Made by a program: the position numbers and the translations under genes. From contig JAYSCT010000002.1 in assembly GCA_041914785.1 (NCBI GenBank), forward strand, positions 1 through 64,000: a stretch of 64,000 bases of DNA, in the 5' to 3' direction. Of the stretch, positions 8,207 to 17,194 are shown piece by piece; within the stretch, counting starts at the first letter, position 1; the number at the start of each line of letters is the position of its first letter. Source of the DNA: Pelomonas sp041914785 (lineage in GTDB: Bacteria; Pseudomonadota; Gammaproteobacteria; Burkholderiales; Burkholderiaceae_C). The notes under the pieces are model-generated. The model saw nothing but the letters and a program-made list of their open reading frames with translations. It was not told the DNA's origin and did not search any database.

Positions 8207-9288
8207 CGCCGCCGCTGTTGCACCAGGTGCTGCGCGATGCAGGCGCGGCCCGCGAGCTGCCGCTGACCGCGTGGGATGTGCTGGTACGCCAGGCACGCCA
8301 CGCGAACCTGCTGGGCCGACTGCACCACCAGCTCGCCGACGCCGGCGTGCACGTGCCGGAGCGGCCGGCCCGTCACCTGCAGTCGGCAGCGACGATGGCG
8401 GCGCGACAGCATCTGTCCGTGCGCTACGAGGTCGCACAGCTGCAGCGCGTGCTGGCCCCGCTGCAGGCGCCGCTGATCCTGCTCAAGGGCGCAGCCTATG
8501 TGATGGCGGGCCTGCCCGCCGCCAGCGGTCGGGTGTTTTCCGACGTCGACATCCTGCTGCCGCGCCGGGTGCTGGACGAGGCGGAGTCCCTGCTGGCGCT
8601 GAATGGCTGGACCGGCGAGAAGCTCGACGCCTACGACCAGCACTACTACCGCCGCTGGATGCACGAACTGCCGCCGCTGATGCACCTGTTCCGCGGCACG
8701 GCACTGGACGTCCACCACACCCTCCTGCCGCCCACCAGCCGCAGCCATGTCGACACCGACGCCCTGCTGCGCGACAGCATCGAACTGCCGCAGACGCCGG
8801 GCGTGCGCGTGCTGTCGCCGGTGGACCTGGTGCTGCACAGCGCCGCTCACCTCTTCCATGAGGGCGAGCCCGACAACCTGCTGCGCGACCTCAGCGACCT
8901 CGATCTGCTGATGCGGCATTTCTCGGCCGCGGCGGACTTCTGGCCGCGGCTGCTGGCGCGAGCGCAGGCACACGGGCTTCAGCAGCCGCTGCGGCTGGCG
9001 CTCCGCTACTGCCGGCAGACCCTGCTGACGCCCATCCCGGCCGAGGTGCTCGAATCCAGCCGCGCCGCACACGCCGTCGGCTGGCGCGAGCGCATGCTGG
9101 ATGGCATCTATGCCCGCGCGCTGCGCCCGCAGCACGAGAGTGCGGCCGACCGGTGGACGTCATGGGGCAACCGGGCGCTCTACGTCCGCTCGCACTGGCT
9201 GCGAATGCCGCTCGCACTGCTGGCCTACCACCTGCTGCACAAGGCCTTGATGCCGCCACGGACGCAGGCGCTGGACGCCCGCCGTTAG
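8203..9288 (+). CDS. Nucleotidyltransferase-fold protein, HPr-rel-A locus
   Basis: 361 residues of the uncharacterised nucleotidyltransferase family (PF14907 type). The family pattern is clear: LKGAAYV at ~94-100, then FSDVDILLP at ~112-120 holding the two metal-binding aspartates, and a later LDVHHTL. These proteins occur beside HprK-like kinases in several peptide and polysaccharide loci, but the transferred group is not established. It starts with ATG overlapping the kinase stop (ATGA) and is the last gene of the operon. Confidence 0.8.
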   Translation: MTPPLLHQVLRDAGAARELPLTAWDVLVRQARHANLLGRLHHQLADAGVHVPERPARHLQSAATMAARQHLSVRYEVAQLQRVLAPLQAPLILLKGAAYVMAGLPAASGRVFSDVDILLPRRVLDEAESLLALNGWTGEKLDAYDQHYYRRWMHELPPLMHLFRGTALDVHHTLLPPTSRSHVDTDALLRDSIELPQTPGVRVLSPVDLVLHSAAHLFHEGEPDNLLRDLSDLDLLMRHFSAAADFWPRLLARAQAHGLQQPLRLALRYCRQTLLTPIPAEVLESSRAAHAVGWRERMLDGIYARALRPQHESAADRWTSWGNRALYVRSHWLRMPLALLAYHLLHKALMPPRTQALDARR

Positions 9289-9307
9289 CCCAGAAGCCCG
9301 AAAGCCC

Positions 9308-9532
9308 TCAGGCCGTGCGGCGCGACAGCCAGCTCAGCGGAGAGTCCTGCACGGCAGCCCGGCCGGCCTGGGATTCCAGGAATTCGGCAGGCGGCTGGTG
9401 GCGGTATTCGCTGATGCCACCGCCTTCCAGGCAGGCATCCAGGCCGAAGGCGGTGCCCAGGTCGGCCGGGTCCGGCTCGCTGCGAACGGCAGCGTCACGG
9501 CGGAAAAAACGCAGCGCTGGAACGAATCGCAT
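9308..9532 (-). CDS. 74-residue hypothetical protein, candidate peptide substrate
   Basis: A short gene convergent with the HPr-rel-A operon, ending 19 bases beyond it. AGAGG lies about eight bases before the ATG and codon usage is like the neighbours (mostly G/C third positions). The product has a basic, aromatic N-terminus (MRFVPALRFFRR), a middle with DPADLGTAFGLDACLEGGG and a C-terminus LSWLSRRTA rich in Ser/Arg. It matches no family I recognise. It might be a substrate of the neighbouring chaperone and kinase, or unrelated. Confidence 0.5.
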   Translation of the reverse strand: MRFVPALRFFRRDAAVRSEPDPADLGTAFGLDACLEGGGISEYRHQPPAEFLESQAGRAAVQDSPLSWLSRRTA

Positions 9533-9827
9533 GACGAACCTCTTTGCGTGACGAGCCGACAACCGCATCGACCCAGTGCAGCCAGTGTGAAGGAAGCGTG
9601 TGACAACCGGTCACTGCAGGTGTCAGTAAATATTGCCCCAGCTCCAAATACCACACGTTCAGGGTGGGTCCCGGCCCAATGCCCGTCGACATTTGTGGCT
9701 CGTTTGCATCACCCCGCGAGCGTTGCGTGATTGCAAATGAAGCGCGCCTTCCCCAACTGTGTCGACCCAAAGCGGTGCCGATGCGCGTAAGCTGCGCGCC
9801 TCTTTGGAAGTTCGGGCTTTCCCGCAT
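9533..9827. other. Intergenic region without a convincing gene
   Basis: About 295 bases, less GC-rich than the surroundings (for example around GTCAGTAAATATTGCCCC). It probably carries the divergent promoters for the small genes at 9532 (minus) and 9828 (plus). I saw no repeat, terminator or RNA signature. Confidence 0.5.
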
Positions 9828-9999
9828 GACGTTCACTGCCCTGAGATGGATCGCCAACAGCTTGATCGGCCTCGTCGTCGCCGGCACGCTGTGGGTCGCG
9901 CATGCCGTGCAACCCGGCGCCATCACGCCCGATGCCCTGCTCGTTTCCCAGGCCGTGGCCGCCCCGGCCGACGGCGCGTCGGCGCCCCAGCGCCGCTGA
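9828..9999 (+). CDS. Small single-pass membrane or secreted protein
   Basis: 57 residues starting MTFTALRWIANSL. One hydrophobic segment (ANSLIGLVVAGTLWVAHAV) is followed by a short Ala/Pro-rich tail ending SAPQRR. It could be a membrane-anchored peptide or a secreted one. An in-frame ATG at 9781 would add 16 residues. The stop lies one base from the convergent argP stop. Unrecognised; could be a spurious ORF. Confidence 0.4.
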
Positions 10000-10000
10000 A

Positions 10001-10906
10001 TCACGCCAGCGCCAGGCGGGCTCCTTCGGCGAGCGCCTGGCCGATCTGGTCCAGCAGGGCGCCCCTGCCCTGCAGCTGCCACTGGTGCCAGTAGAGCGCC
10101 ACGTCGACGCCGATTTCCGGCTTGAGCACCACCAGGCGACCCGATGCCACCAGCGGGCGCACCTGGATTTCCGGCGCCACGCCGACGCCCCAGCCCATGA
10201 CGGCGGCACTCACGTAGGCCTCGCTGGACGGCACGAAGCGCTCGCGCAGCCGCGGTGAGCGCACGCCGAACGCCTGAGCCACCCACTGCACCTGGCTGTC
10301 GTCCTTGCGGTTGAAGACGAGGAAGGGCGTGTCGGCGAAGTTGCCAGCGTGCAGACCGTCCGGCAGCTGCGCCGCCAGGAACGCCGGGCTCGCCACGGCG
10401 ACATAGCGCATCACGCCCAGCGGCTGCACGCGGCAGCCCTGCAGCGCCTCGGCCACCGTGGACACGCAGCCCAGCACGGCGCCCTGGCGCAGGCTGTCAT
10501 GGGTGAAGTCCTGGTCGTCGACGACGATTTCCAGCCCGTAGCCCTCGCGCAGCCCCTGCTGCACCAGCGCGTCCAGCGCCGGCAGCACCCAGGTCGCCAG
10601 GCTGTCGGCGTTGACGGCGATGGCCAGCCGCGACTGCGGCGCGACGCGCTCGCCCAGCTCGCGGGCCACGTCCACGCGCAGCGCCTGCAGTTGGCGGGCG
10701 AAACGCAGCAGCACCTTGCCGGCCTCGGTCAGCCGCAGCGGCCGGGAACGCACCACCAGCGGCTGCCCCACCTGCGTCTCCAGCGTGCGCAGCCGCTGCG
10801 ACACGGCGCTCTGCGTGATCGACAGGCGTTGCGCGGCGCGCTCGAAGCCCTGTTCGTCGGCGAGTGCGGCCAGGCAGTCCAGCGCAGCGGGATCGAAGTC
10901 GCTCAT
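10001..10906 (-). CDS. argP: ArgP/LysG-type LysR-family regulator
   Basis: 301 residues. The N-terminal winged helix (QGFERAAQRLSITQSAVSQRL) and the following LETQVGQPLVVR are typical of the ArgP (IciA)/LysG subgroup, as is the co-inducer domain. It is divergent from a LysE/ArgO-type exporter gene, the standard arrangement in which ArgP/LysG senses lysine or arginine and controls the exporter. The start is the ATG at 10906. Confidence 0.88.
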   Translation of the reverse strand: MSDFDPAALDCLAALADEQGFERAAQRLSITQSAVSQRLRTLETQVGQPLVVRSRPLRLTEAGKVLLRFARQLQALRVDVARELGERVAPQSRLAIAVNADSLATWVLPALDALVQQGLREGYGLEIVVDDQDFTHDSLRQGAVLGCVSTVAEALQGCRVQPLGVMRYVAVASPAFLAAQLPDGLHAGNFADTPFLVFNRKDDSQVQWVAQAFGVRSPRLRERFVPSSEAYVSAAVMGWGVGVAPEIQVRPLVASGRLVVLKPEIGVDVALYWHQWQLQGRGALLDQIGQALAEGARLALA

Positions 10907-10971
10907 AAGTTCATCTAATGTAGATCGAATAATATGAATCCAACTTCTTCAATTCAGGGCCGCTCCGCAGA
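10907..10971. promoter_or_regulatory. argP-argO divergent promoter/operator region
   Basis: An AT-rich 65-base gap in very GC-rich DNA between divergent regulator and exporter genes. It contains an imperfect palindrome with arms TTCAT (10909-10913) and ATGAA (10934-10938), a plausible LysR-type binding site overlapping both promoters. Binding by ArgP here is inferred from the family arrangement. Confidence 0.5.
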
Positions 10972-11616
10972 ATGGAGCGGATGCCCGCCTCGCTTGCCAC
11001 CGCCACCGCGCCTGCCGTTTTCGCGCAGGGCTGGGCCATGGGTGCCGGGCTCATCCTGGCCATCGGCGCGCAGAACGCGCTGGTGCTGCGGCAAGGGCTG
11101 AAACGCGAGCATGTGGGCGCCGTCGTGGCGGTCTGCACGCTGTCGGACTGGCTGCTGATCGCGCTGGGCGTGTTCGGCCTGGGCGCGCTGATCCAGGGCA
11201 GCCCGCTGCTGCTGGAGGCCTTCCGTTTCGGCGGTGCAGCCTTCCTGCTGGGCTATGCCGTGCTGGCTGCCAGGCGCGCCTGGCGGCCCTCCGCGGGCCT
11301 GTCGGCGGCGGGCCAGGCCACGAGCCTGGGCGCGACGCTGTCGGCCGCGGTCGCCTTCACCTACCTGAACCCGCATGTCTACCTGGACACCGTCGTGCTG
11401 CTGGGCGGCCTGGGCGCGCGCCAGCCGCCGGAGCTGCGCGCCGCGTTCGCGGTGGGTGCCTGCGTCGCGTCGGCGATGTGGTTCGGCCTGCTGGGCTTCG
11501 GCGCGGCCGCCGCGGCGCCGAAGCTGCAAAGCGCCCACACCTGGCGCGTGCTCGACGGCCTGGTCGCTTTGCTGATGGCCGGCCTGGGTTTACAACTCCT
11601 CCTGCAACCGCTCTAG
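10972..11616 (+). CDS. argO: LysE/ArgO-family basic amino-acid exporter
   Basis: 214 residues, five to six membrane helices. The family motif AMGAGLILAIGAQNALVLRQG appears near the N-terminus and FTYLNPHVYLDTVVLLG in the middle, both diagnostic for LysE/ArgO. It exports arginine or lysine when intracellular levels rise. The start may be the ATG at 10972 or, with GGAG just before it, the ATG at 10981. dadA follows seven bases after the stop and may be cotranscribed. Confidence 0.88.
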   Translation: MERMPASLATATAPAVFAQGWAMGAGLILAIGAQNALVLRQGLKREHVGAVVAVCTLSDWLLIALGVFGLGALIQGSPLLLEAFRFGGAAFLLGYAVLAARRAWRPSAGLSAAGQATSLGATLSAAVAFTYLNPHVYLDTVVLLGGLGARQPPELRAAFAVGACVASAMWFGLLGFGAAAAAPKLQSAHTWRVLDGLVALLMAGLGLQLLLQPL

Positions 11617-11623
11617 GCCGCTC

Positions 11624-12898
11624 ATGAAGATCGTTGTTCTCGGCGCCGGCATCATCGGCATCGCCACCGCCTGGTATCTGCTCGACGAGGGTCACGACGT
11701 CGTCGTCGTCGACCGTCAGCGCGATGCCGCGCTGGAAACCAGCTTCGCCAACGGCGCGCAGATCTCGGTCAGCTTCTGCGAGCCCTGGGCCAACGCCGGT
11801 GCGCCGTTCAAGGTGGCCAAGTGGCTGCTGCGCGACGACTCGCCGCTGCTGTTCCGCCCGCGGCTGGACCCCAACCAGTGGCGCTGGGGCCTGGCCTTCC
11901 TGGCGCAGTGCACCACCGCGGCGTTCGAGCGCAACGTCGAGGAGCTGGTGCAGCTGGGCCGCTACTCGCACGAGTCGCTGAAGGCGCTGGTGGCCAGCAC
12001 CGGCATCGAGTACGACCGGCTGGAGCGCGGCATCCTGCACTTCTTCTCCACCCAGGAAGACTTCGACGCCGGCGCGGCGGGCGCCGAGATCATGCGCCGC
12101 CACGGCGTGGACCGCCGCGTGCTGAACCGCGACGAGGTGCTGAAGGTGGAGCCGGCGCTGGCCGCGTTCGGCTCTCGCGTGGCCGGCGGCACGTTCACGC
12201 CCAGCGACGAGAGCGGCGACGCCAAGGTCTTCACGCAGAAGCTGGCGGCGCTGTGCGCGGCGCGCGGCGCGCAGTTCCTGTACGAGCACGACATCCTGGC
12301 GCTGCAGCGCGCCGGTGACGGCATCGAGGCCGTGCAGATCGCCGACGTGCGCAGCGGCGAGCGCAAGACGGTGAAGGCCGATGCCTTCGTCGCCGCGATG
12401 GGCTCCTACACGCCCGAGCTGGTGCGGCCGCTGGGCGAGCACCTGAACATCTACCCGGCCAAGGGCTACTCGGCCACGCTACGGCTCAAGAAGCCCGAAG
12501 CCGCCAGCGTCGTCAGCCTGCTGGACGACAGCCGCAAGATCGCGATCTCGCGGCTGGGCGACCACATCCGCATCGCCGGCACGGCCGAGCTGTCGGGGTT
12601 CGATCTGAACCTGGATTCGCCGACGGCCCGCGTGCGCTGCGCGGCGCTGGTGAAGCGCTACGAGGAGCTGTTCCCCGGCGTGGCGGACACCCGCGAGCCC
12701 AACTACTGGACCGGCCTGCGCCCCAGCACGCCCACCAACATTCCCTACATCGGCCGCAGCAGACGCGCGCGCAACCTGTGGCTGAACGCCGGCCACGGCA
12801 CGCTGGGCTGGACACACGGCGCCGGCTCGGGCCGGGCGATGGCCGAACTGATCGCGGGCCGCCGGCCCGGGATGCAATTCGGTTTCTACGGATATTGA
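11624..12898 (+). CDS. dadA: D-amino acid dehydrogenase, FAD-dependent
   Basis: 424 residues, as for DadA. The N-terminal FAD-binding site VVLGAGIIGIATAWYLLDEG is complete, and the C-terminal GLRPSTPTNIPYIGR and NAGHGTLGWTHGAGSGRA segments are characteristic. The enzyme oxidatively deaminates D-amino acids (typically D-alanine) to keto acids, feeding electrons to the respiratory chain at the inner membrane. Downstream of argO by seven bases. Its stop is followed at once by repeat copy D. Confidence 0.9.
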   Translation: MKIVVLGAGIIGIATAWYLLDEGHDVVVVDRQRDAALETSFANGAQISVSFCEPWANAGAPFKVAKWLLRDDSPLLFRPRLDPNQWRWGLAFLAQCTTAAFERNVEELVQLGRYSHESLKALVASTGIEYDRLERGILHFFSTQEDFDAGAAGAEIMRRHGVDRRVLNRDEVLKVEPALAAFGSRVAGGTFTPSDESGDAKVFTQKLAALCAARGAQFLYEHDILALQRAGDGIEAVQIADVRSGERKTVKADAFVAAMGSYTPELVRPLGEHLNIYPAKGYSATLRLKKPEAASVVSLLDDSRKIAISRLGDHIRIAGTAELSGFDLNLDSPTARVRCAALVKRYEELFPGVADTREPNYWTGLRPSTPTNIPYIGRSRRARNLWLNAGHGTLGWTHGAGSGRAMAELIAGRRPGMQFGFYGY

Positions 12899-13015
12899 GC
12901 CCCTCATCCAAGGAGTACCTTGGACGGTCCCCCGAGGGGACGGCGATGCTTGCCGGATTGACCGGCAAGCACATCGCCCGACGGGCCGGCTTGGGGCGGC
13001 CCGTCGCTCGGCCCG
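12899..13015 (+). repeat. Stop-anchored hairpin repeat, copy D
   Basis: Begins at the base after the dadA stop with GCCCCTC. Then come hairpin CCAAGG-AGTA-CCTTGG, core hairpin GTCCCC-CGA-GGGGAC (12927-12941), a long hairpin with outer arms GGCGATG/CATCGCC and inner arms CTTGCCGG/CCGGCAAG (12942-12978), and GGGCCGGCTTGGGGCGGCCC. The inner arms differ from copy C (CTTGCGGC/GCCGCAAG) yet still pair. It fills the space between dadA and the convergent TPR gene and may end transcription of both. Confidence 0.8.
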
Positions 13016-13024
13016 GGTCGGCGA

Positions 13025-15814
13025 CTACAACGTCTTCAGCAGCGCCTCGACCTGCGGCTGCTGCGGGAACTTCTTGCCCAGCTTGGCCAGGCCTTCCAGT
13101 TCGGACTTGGCCGCGGCCTTGTCGCCGGACTGGATCAGGATCTGCGCCAGGTTGAGCCGGAACGACGGCTCGTCGGGCTGGTCGGCGATGAGCTGGCGCT
13201 GCTGGCTGATGGCCTTGTCGAATTGCTTGTCGCCCGCCAGCACGGTGGCGTAGGTGTCGCGCAGCGCGGCATCGTCCGGCCGCAGCTTCAGGCCGCGCTC
13301 GGCCAGCTCGCGGGCGCCGGGCTTGCCGGCCTTGCTGCGCAGCCACGCGACGTTGTTGATCAGCGGCACGGCGTCCGGGTAGCGCTTGAGCAGCGCCTCG
13401 TAGCGGGCCAGCGCGCCGTCGAAGTCGCCGCGCGCCAGCGTCACATCGGCCGCCGCGGTCGCGAACGCGTTGTCCTGCGGGTGGGCCGCCAGCCACTGCG
13501 TCTCGAAGGCCTGGGCCTCGTCGCGCTTCTTGGTGGCCAGCAGCAGCGCGAACAGGCGCGGCGCGGCGTCCCCCGGGTCGGGCAGCGCGACGGCCTTGCG
13601 CAGCAGCGCCAGCGCGGCGTCGGGGCGCTGGCGGTTGAGCTCGATGTCGGACTCGACGACCAGCGAGTACGCCTCCTGCGGGTACTTCTTCTGGCGCTCG
13701 CGCAGCGCGGCCTGGGCCTCGTCCAGCCGGCCCTGGCGCATCGCGAGCTGGATCAGCAGCCGCTGCGCCGTGACGGAGCCCGGCTCGGCCTCCAGCGCGC
13801 GCTTGACCTCGCGCTCGGCGCCGGCGTAGTCCTTGTCGACGAAGCGCAGCTGCGCCAGGCCCAGGTAGCCGTGCGCGCGCGCGGGCGCCAGCGCGGTCAG
13901 GCGCGAGTAGGTCTTGGCGGCCTGGGCCTTGTCGCCCGAGGCCAGCTGCGTGCGGGCCAGGCGCTCCAGCAGGTCGGGGTTCAGCGGCTGCGCGGCCGAG
14001 GCCTCCTGCGCGGCCTGGGCCGCGGCGGGGATGTTGCCCAGGCGCAGCTGGTGGTCGATCAACGCCAGGCGCAGCGCCACCTCGTTGGGCTCCTCGCGCA
14101 CCGCCGTGCTCAGCACCTCGGTCACGCGCTCGGCCGGCGCGCGCGTCTGCAGCAGCAGCTCGGCCAGCGCCAGGCGCGCCTGCGCCGAATGCTGCTGGTT
14201 GGCGACGAAGCCCTCCAATCGCTTGACGGCCGCGTCCGTGCGGTTGGCCTGCAGGTCGATGGCCACCAGGCCCAGCGCGGCCGGCAGGTAGCCGGCGTCG
14301 GCCTTCAGCGCGGCCTCGAACGCGGCCTGCGCGCCGGCCACGTCCTTGCGCACCAGCAGGATGCGGCCACGCAGCGCCGGCGGCACCGGGCTGTCCTTCA
14401 TCTTGGGCGCCAGCTTGTCCAGCGCGGCCAGCGCGCCGGGGAAGTCCTGGCGGCGCATCAGCGAGTTGACCAGCATCAGGTCGTAGTTGCTGCCGCTGTC
14501 CTTCGCGGCCAGCTCGCGCAGCTGCGCCAGCGCCGCGTCGGCCTTGGCCCGGCCCCCGCCGCCGGGCGACACGGCGTCGCGGGCGATGGCGGTCAGCGCC
14601 AGCGCGGCCTGGGTCTTCGCGTCGTCGGGGCGCAGCTTGGCGGCGGCGGCGAAGGCCCGGTCGGCGCCCTCGAAGTTGCCCTGCATCAGCTGCGCCTTGC
14701 CGGCCAGCAGCAGCGTCTCGGCATCGGCCTTGCCGCTGTCCAGCACCGGGCGCAGTGTTTCCAGCGTCTTGGCCGGCGAGCGGCCCTGCAGCTGCAGGCC
14801 GGCGTACTGGCGGCGCAGGCCGCCATCCTCGGGCGCCAGCTTCAGCGCCTGGTTGAGCAGGTTCTCGGCATCGGCCAGTTCGCCCAGCTGCTGGTGCGCG
14901 CCGGCGGCCAGGCGCAGCAGCGGCAGGTAGTTGGGCATCAGCTTGAGCAGCGGCAGCGCCAGCTCGCGGGCCTTGGCGGCATCGTTCTTCGCCAGCGCCA
15001 GCTGCGCCTGCAGGAAGCGGCCCTGCGGCTTCTTGGCCAGCGCAGGCGGCATGCCCTCGACGAGCTTGCCGGCCGCGTCCAGCTGCTGGCGGCCGAACGC
15101 CAGCCGCACGAGCAGCGAGCGGGCGTCGTAGTTGCCGGGGTCCAGGTCCAGCACGCGCTTGAGCAGCGGCTCGGCCTCGTCCACCTTGCCGCGCGCCAGC
15201 AGCACCTCGGCCTTCAGCTGCACGGCCTTGACGACCTTGGGGGAGCGGAACAACAGCTCGTCCAGCTGCGCGACGGCCTCGTCGGGGAAGCCGCCGGCCA
15301 GCTTGGTGCGGGCGCTGACGATGACGGCGCCTTCGTCCTCGGGCGCCAGCTGCAGCGCCTTCACGGCGGCAGCCTTGGCCTCGGTCAGGTTGCCCTGCGT
15401 CAGGTAGGCCAGCGACAGCTGCTGCAGCAGCGTGGACATGGCCTTGGGGTCGGCCAGGCTCTGCTCGCCGAACTCGGTGATGAGCTTGCGCGCCTGGCCC
15501 GACTGCAGCAGCGTCTGCGCCAGCAGCGGCGCCAGCTCGTCGCGCGGCGCGCCCAGGTCCCAGGCGCGGCGCAGCTCGATCTCGGCGCCGGCCATGTCGC
15601 CCGCCTCCAGCAGCGACTTGCCCAGCAGGTAACGGCCGGTGGCGTTGTCGGGATTCTTCTGCAGCAGGTTCTTCAGCTCGATGACGGCGCCGGCCGCGTC
15701 CTTCTGCTCGATGCGCTTCTGCGCGGCCGCGAGCAATTCCTGTTCGGAGCGTTGGCCGCAGGCGGCAAGAGCGGCGGCCAGCAGGATCGGGGCAAGTGAA
15801 CGCGTCTTCATCAT
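13025..15814 (-). CDS. PrsT-type TPR-repeat lipoprotein (PEP-CTERM/exosortase associated)
   Basis: 929 residues. The signal (RSLAPILLAAALAACGQ) has a lipobox with C19, then tetratricopeptide repeats run to the end, many with the A-x(3)-Y/L-P spacing. Length and N-terminal pattern (AQKRIEQKDAAGAVIELKNL) match the PEP-CTERM-system TPR lipoprotein family (~900 residues), normally encoded by bacteria with an exosortase and PEP-CTERM proteins. No exosortase gene lies in this window, so the assignment rests on resemblance. A second Met follows the first, so the start may be one codon later. Confidence 0.72.
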   Translation of the reverse strand: MMKTRSLAPILLAAALAACGQRSEQELLAAAQKRIEQKDAAGAVIELKNLLQKNPDNATGRYLLGKSLLEAGDMAGAEIELRRAWDLGAPRDELAPLLAQTLLQSGQARKLITEFGEQSLADPKAMSTLLQQLSLAYLTQGNLTEAKAAAVKALQLAPEDEGAVIVSARTKLAGGFPDEAVAQLDELLFRSPKVVKAVQLKAEVLLARGKVDEAEPLLKRVLDLDPGNYDARSLLVRLAFGRQQLDAAGKLVEGMPPALAKKPQGRFLQAQLALAKNDAAKARELALPLLKLMPNYLPLLRLAAGAHQQLGELADAENLLNQALKLAPEDGGLRRQYAGLQLQGRSPAKTLETLRPVLDSGKADAETLLLAGKAQLMQGNFEGADRAFAAAAKLRPDDAKTQAALALTAIARDAVSPGGGGRAKADAALAQLRELAAKDSGSNYDLMLVNSLMRRQDFPGALAALDKLAPKMKDSPVPPALRGRILLVRKDVAGAQAAFEAALKADAGYLPAALGLVAIDLQANRTDAAVKRLEGFVANQQHSAQARLALAELLLQTRAPAERVTEVLSTAVREEPNEVALRLALIDHQLRLGNIPAAAQAAQEASAAQPLNPDLLERLARTQLASGDKAQAAKTYSRLTALAPARAHGYLGLAQLRFVDKDYAGAEREVKRALEAEPGSVTAQRLLIQLAMRQGRLDEAQAALRERQKKYPQEAYSLVVESDIELNRQRPDAALALLRKAVALPDPGDAAPRLFALLLATKKRDEAQAFETQWLAAHPQDNAFATAAADVTLARGDFDGALARYEALLKRYPDAVPLINNVAWLRSKAGKPGARELAERGLKLRPDDAALRDTYATVLAGDKQFDKAISQQRQLIADQPDEPSFRLNLAQILIQSGDKAAAKSELEGLAKLGKKFPQQPQVEALLKTL

Positions 15815-15899
15815 GTCTTTGCGGAAAAACCGAGCGCGCGATTGTGTTCCTAGAATCCGCGCCCCTTGTCAGGACTGGCCCCAGGGCCGGCAATTCACC

Positions 15900-17186
15900 A
15901 TGTCCGCCGCGCCTCCCTTCTGCGCCATCGACTTCGGCACGTCCAATTCCGCGGTCGCCATCCCCGGCGCCGACGGCGCCATGCGCCTCATCGAGCTGGA
16001 GCCCGGCCAGCGCACCATGCCCACGGCCGTCTTCTACTTTGCCGAGGGCCGGCACGATGCCGACGGCCCGCCGCGCACCTTCGGCCGCGCCGCCGTGGCC
16101 GCCTACGTGGAGGGCCACGACGGCCGGCTGATGCGCTCGATGAAGAGCATCCTCGGCTCGCCGCTGATCGACCAGACCACCGACGTCGGCGGCGGCCGCG
16201 GCGCCAAGTACGCCGACATCGTGTCGGGCTACCTGAAGCGGCTGCGCCGCCTGGCGGGCGAGCCCACGCGGGTGGTGCTGGGCCGGCCGGTGTTCTTCGT
16301 CGACGGCGAGCCCGAGCGCGACGCGACCGCGCAGGCGCAGCTGGAGGACTGCGCGCGCGCCGTGGGCTTCACGGACGTGCACTTCCAGTACGAGCCCATC
16401 GCCGCCGCGTTCGACTTCGAGCAGCAGGCCATCCGCGAGGGCCGCGGCGAGCAGCTCGTGCTGGTGGCCGACATCGGCGGCGGCACCAGCGACTTCTCCC
16501 TCGTGCGCGTGGGCCCCGAGCGCATCCAGCGGCTGGCGCGCCGCGACGACATCCTGGCCAGCCACGGCGTGCACATCGCCGGCACGGACTTCGACCGCCA
16601 CGTCGAGCTGGCCGGCCTGCTGCCCGAGTTCGGCTACCGCGCCACGGGCCCCAGCGGGCGAGAGATCCCCAGCGGCATCTACTTCGACCTCGCCACCTGG
16701 CACCTCATCAACACCTGCTACTCGCCGCTGCGCGTGGCCGAGTGGCGCAACATGAAGAGCTGGTTCAGCGACGTGCGCCAGCACGCGCGGCTGATGACGG
16801 TGCTGGAGGAGCGCCTGGGCCACGAGCTGGCCGCGCGCGCCGAGGGCGCCAAGATCGCCGTCTCCGGCGGCGCCGACACGACGGTGGACCTGTCCCACGT
16901 CGAGGCCGGCCTGGTGCTGCCGCTCAGCGAGAAGACCGCCGTGGACGCGCTGCGCGCCGACCTGGACCGCATCATCGCCACGGCCCACGAGACGGTGGCG
17001 CTGGCGGGCCTGAAGCCCGAGCAGGTCGATGCGCTGTACTTCACCGGCGGCTCCACCGGCCTGCGGCTGCTGGTGGACGGCATGGCGGCGGGCTTCCCCG
17101 GCGCGGCGCGCGTCACCGGCGACCGCTTCGCGTCGGTGGCGACCGGGCTGGGGCTGCACGCGCAGCGGCTGTTCGGCAGAGCCTGA
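15900..17186 (+). CDS. Hsp70-family (YegD-like) chaperone-type ATPase
   Basis: 428 residues, actin-like ATPase domain only. Phosphate-1 AIDFGTSNSAVA, phosphate-2 LVADIGGGTSDFSLV and the adenosine motif ALYFTGGSTGLRLLV are all visible. The substrate-binding domain of DnaK is lacking, as in YegD, whose function is unknown. It is divergent from the TPR lipoprotein gene, with 85 bases between starts. Confidence 0.85.
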   Translation: MSAAPPFCAIDFGTSNSAVAIPGADGAMRLIELEPGQRTMPTAVFYFAEGRHDADGPPRTFGRAAVAAYVEGHDGRLMRSMKSILGSPLIDQTTDVGGGRGAKYADIVSGYLKRLRRLAGEPTRVVLGRPVFFVDGEPERDATAQAQLEDCARAVGFTDVHFQYEPIAAAFDFEQQAIREGRGEQLVLVADIGGGTSDFSLVRVGPERIQRLARRDDILASHGVHIAGTDFDRHVELAGLLPEFGYRATGPSGREIPSGIYFDLATWHLINTCYSPLRVAEWRNMKSWFSDVRQHARLMTVLEERLGHELAARAEGAKIAVSGGADTTVDLSHVEAGLVLPLSEKTAVDALRADLDRIIATAHETVALAGLKPEQVDALYFTGGSTGLRLLVDGMAAGFPGAARVTGDRFASVATGLGLHAQRLFGRA

Positions 17187-17194
17187 ATCTTTGC

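Noticed and set aside
12513..17159. A 1548-residue minus-strand open frame
   Set aside because: It crosses several well-supported genes in another frame; its Arg/Ala/Gly-rich product is typical of shadow frames in GC-rich DNA.
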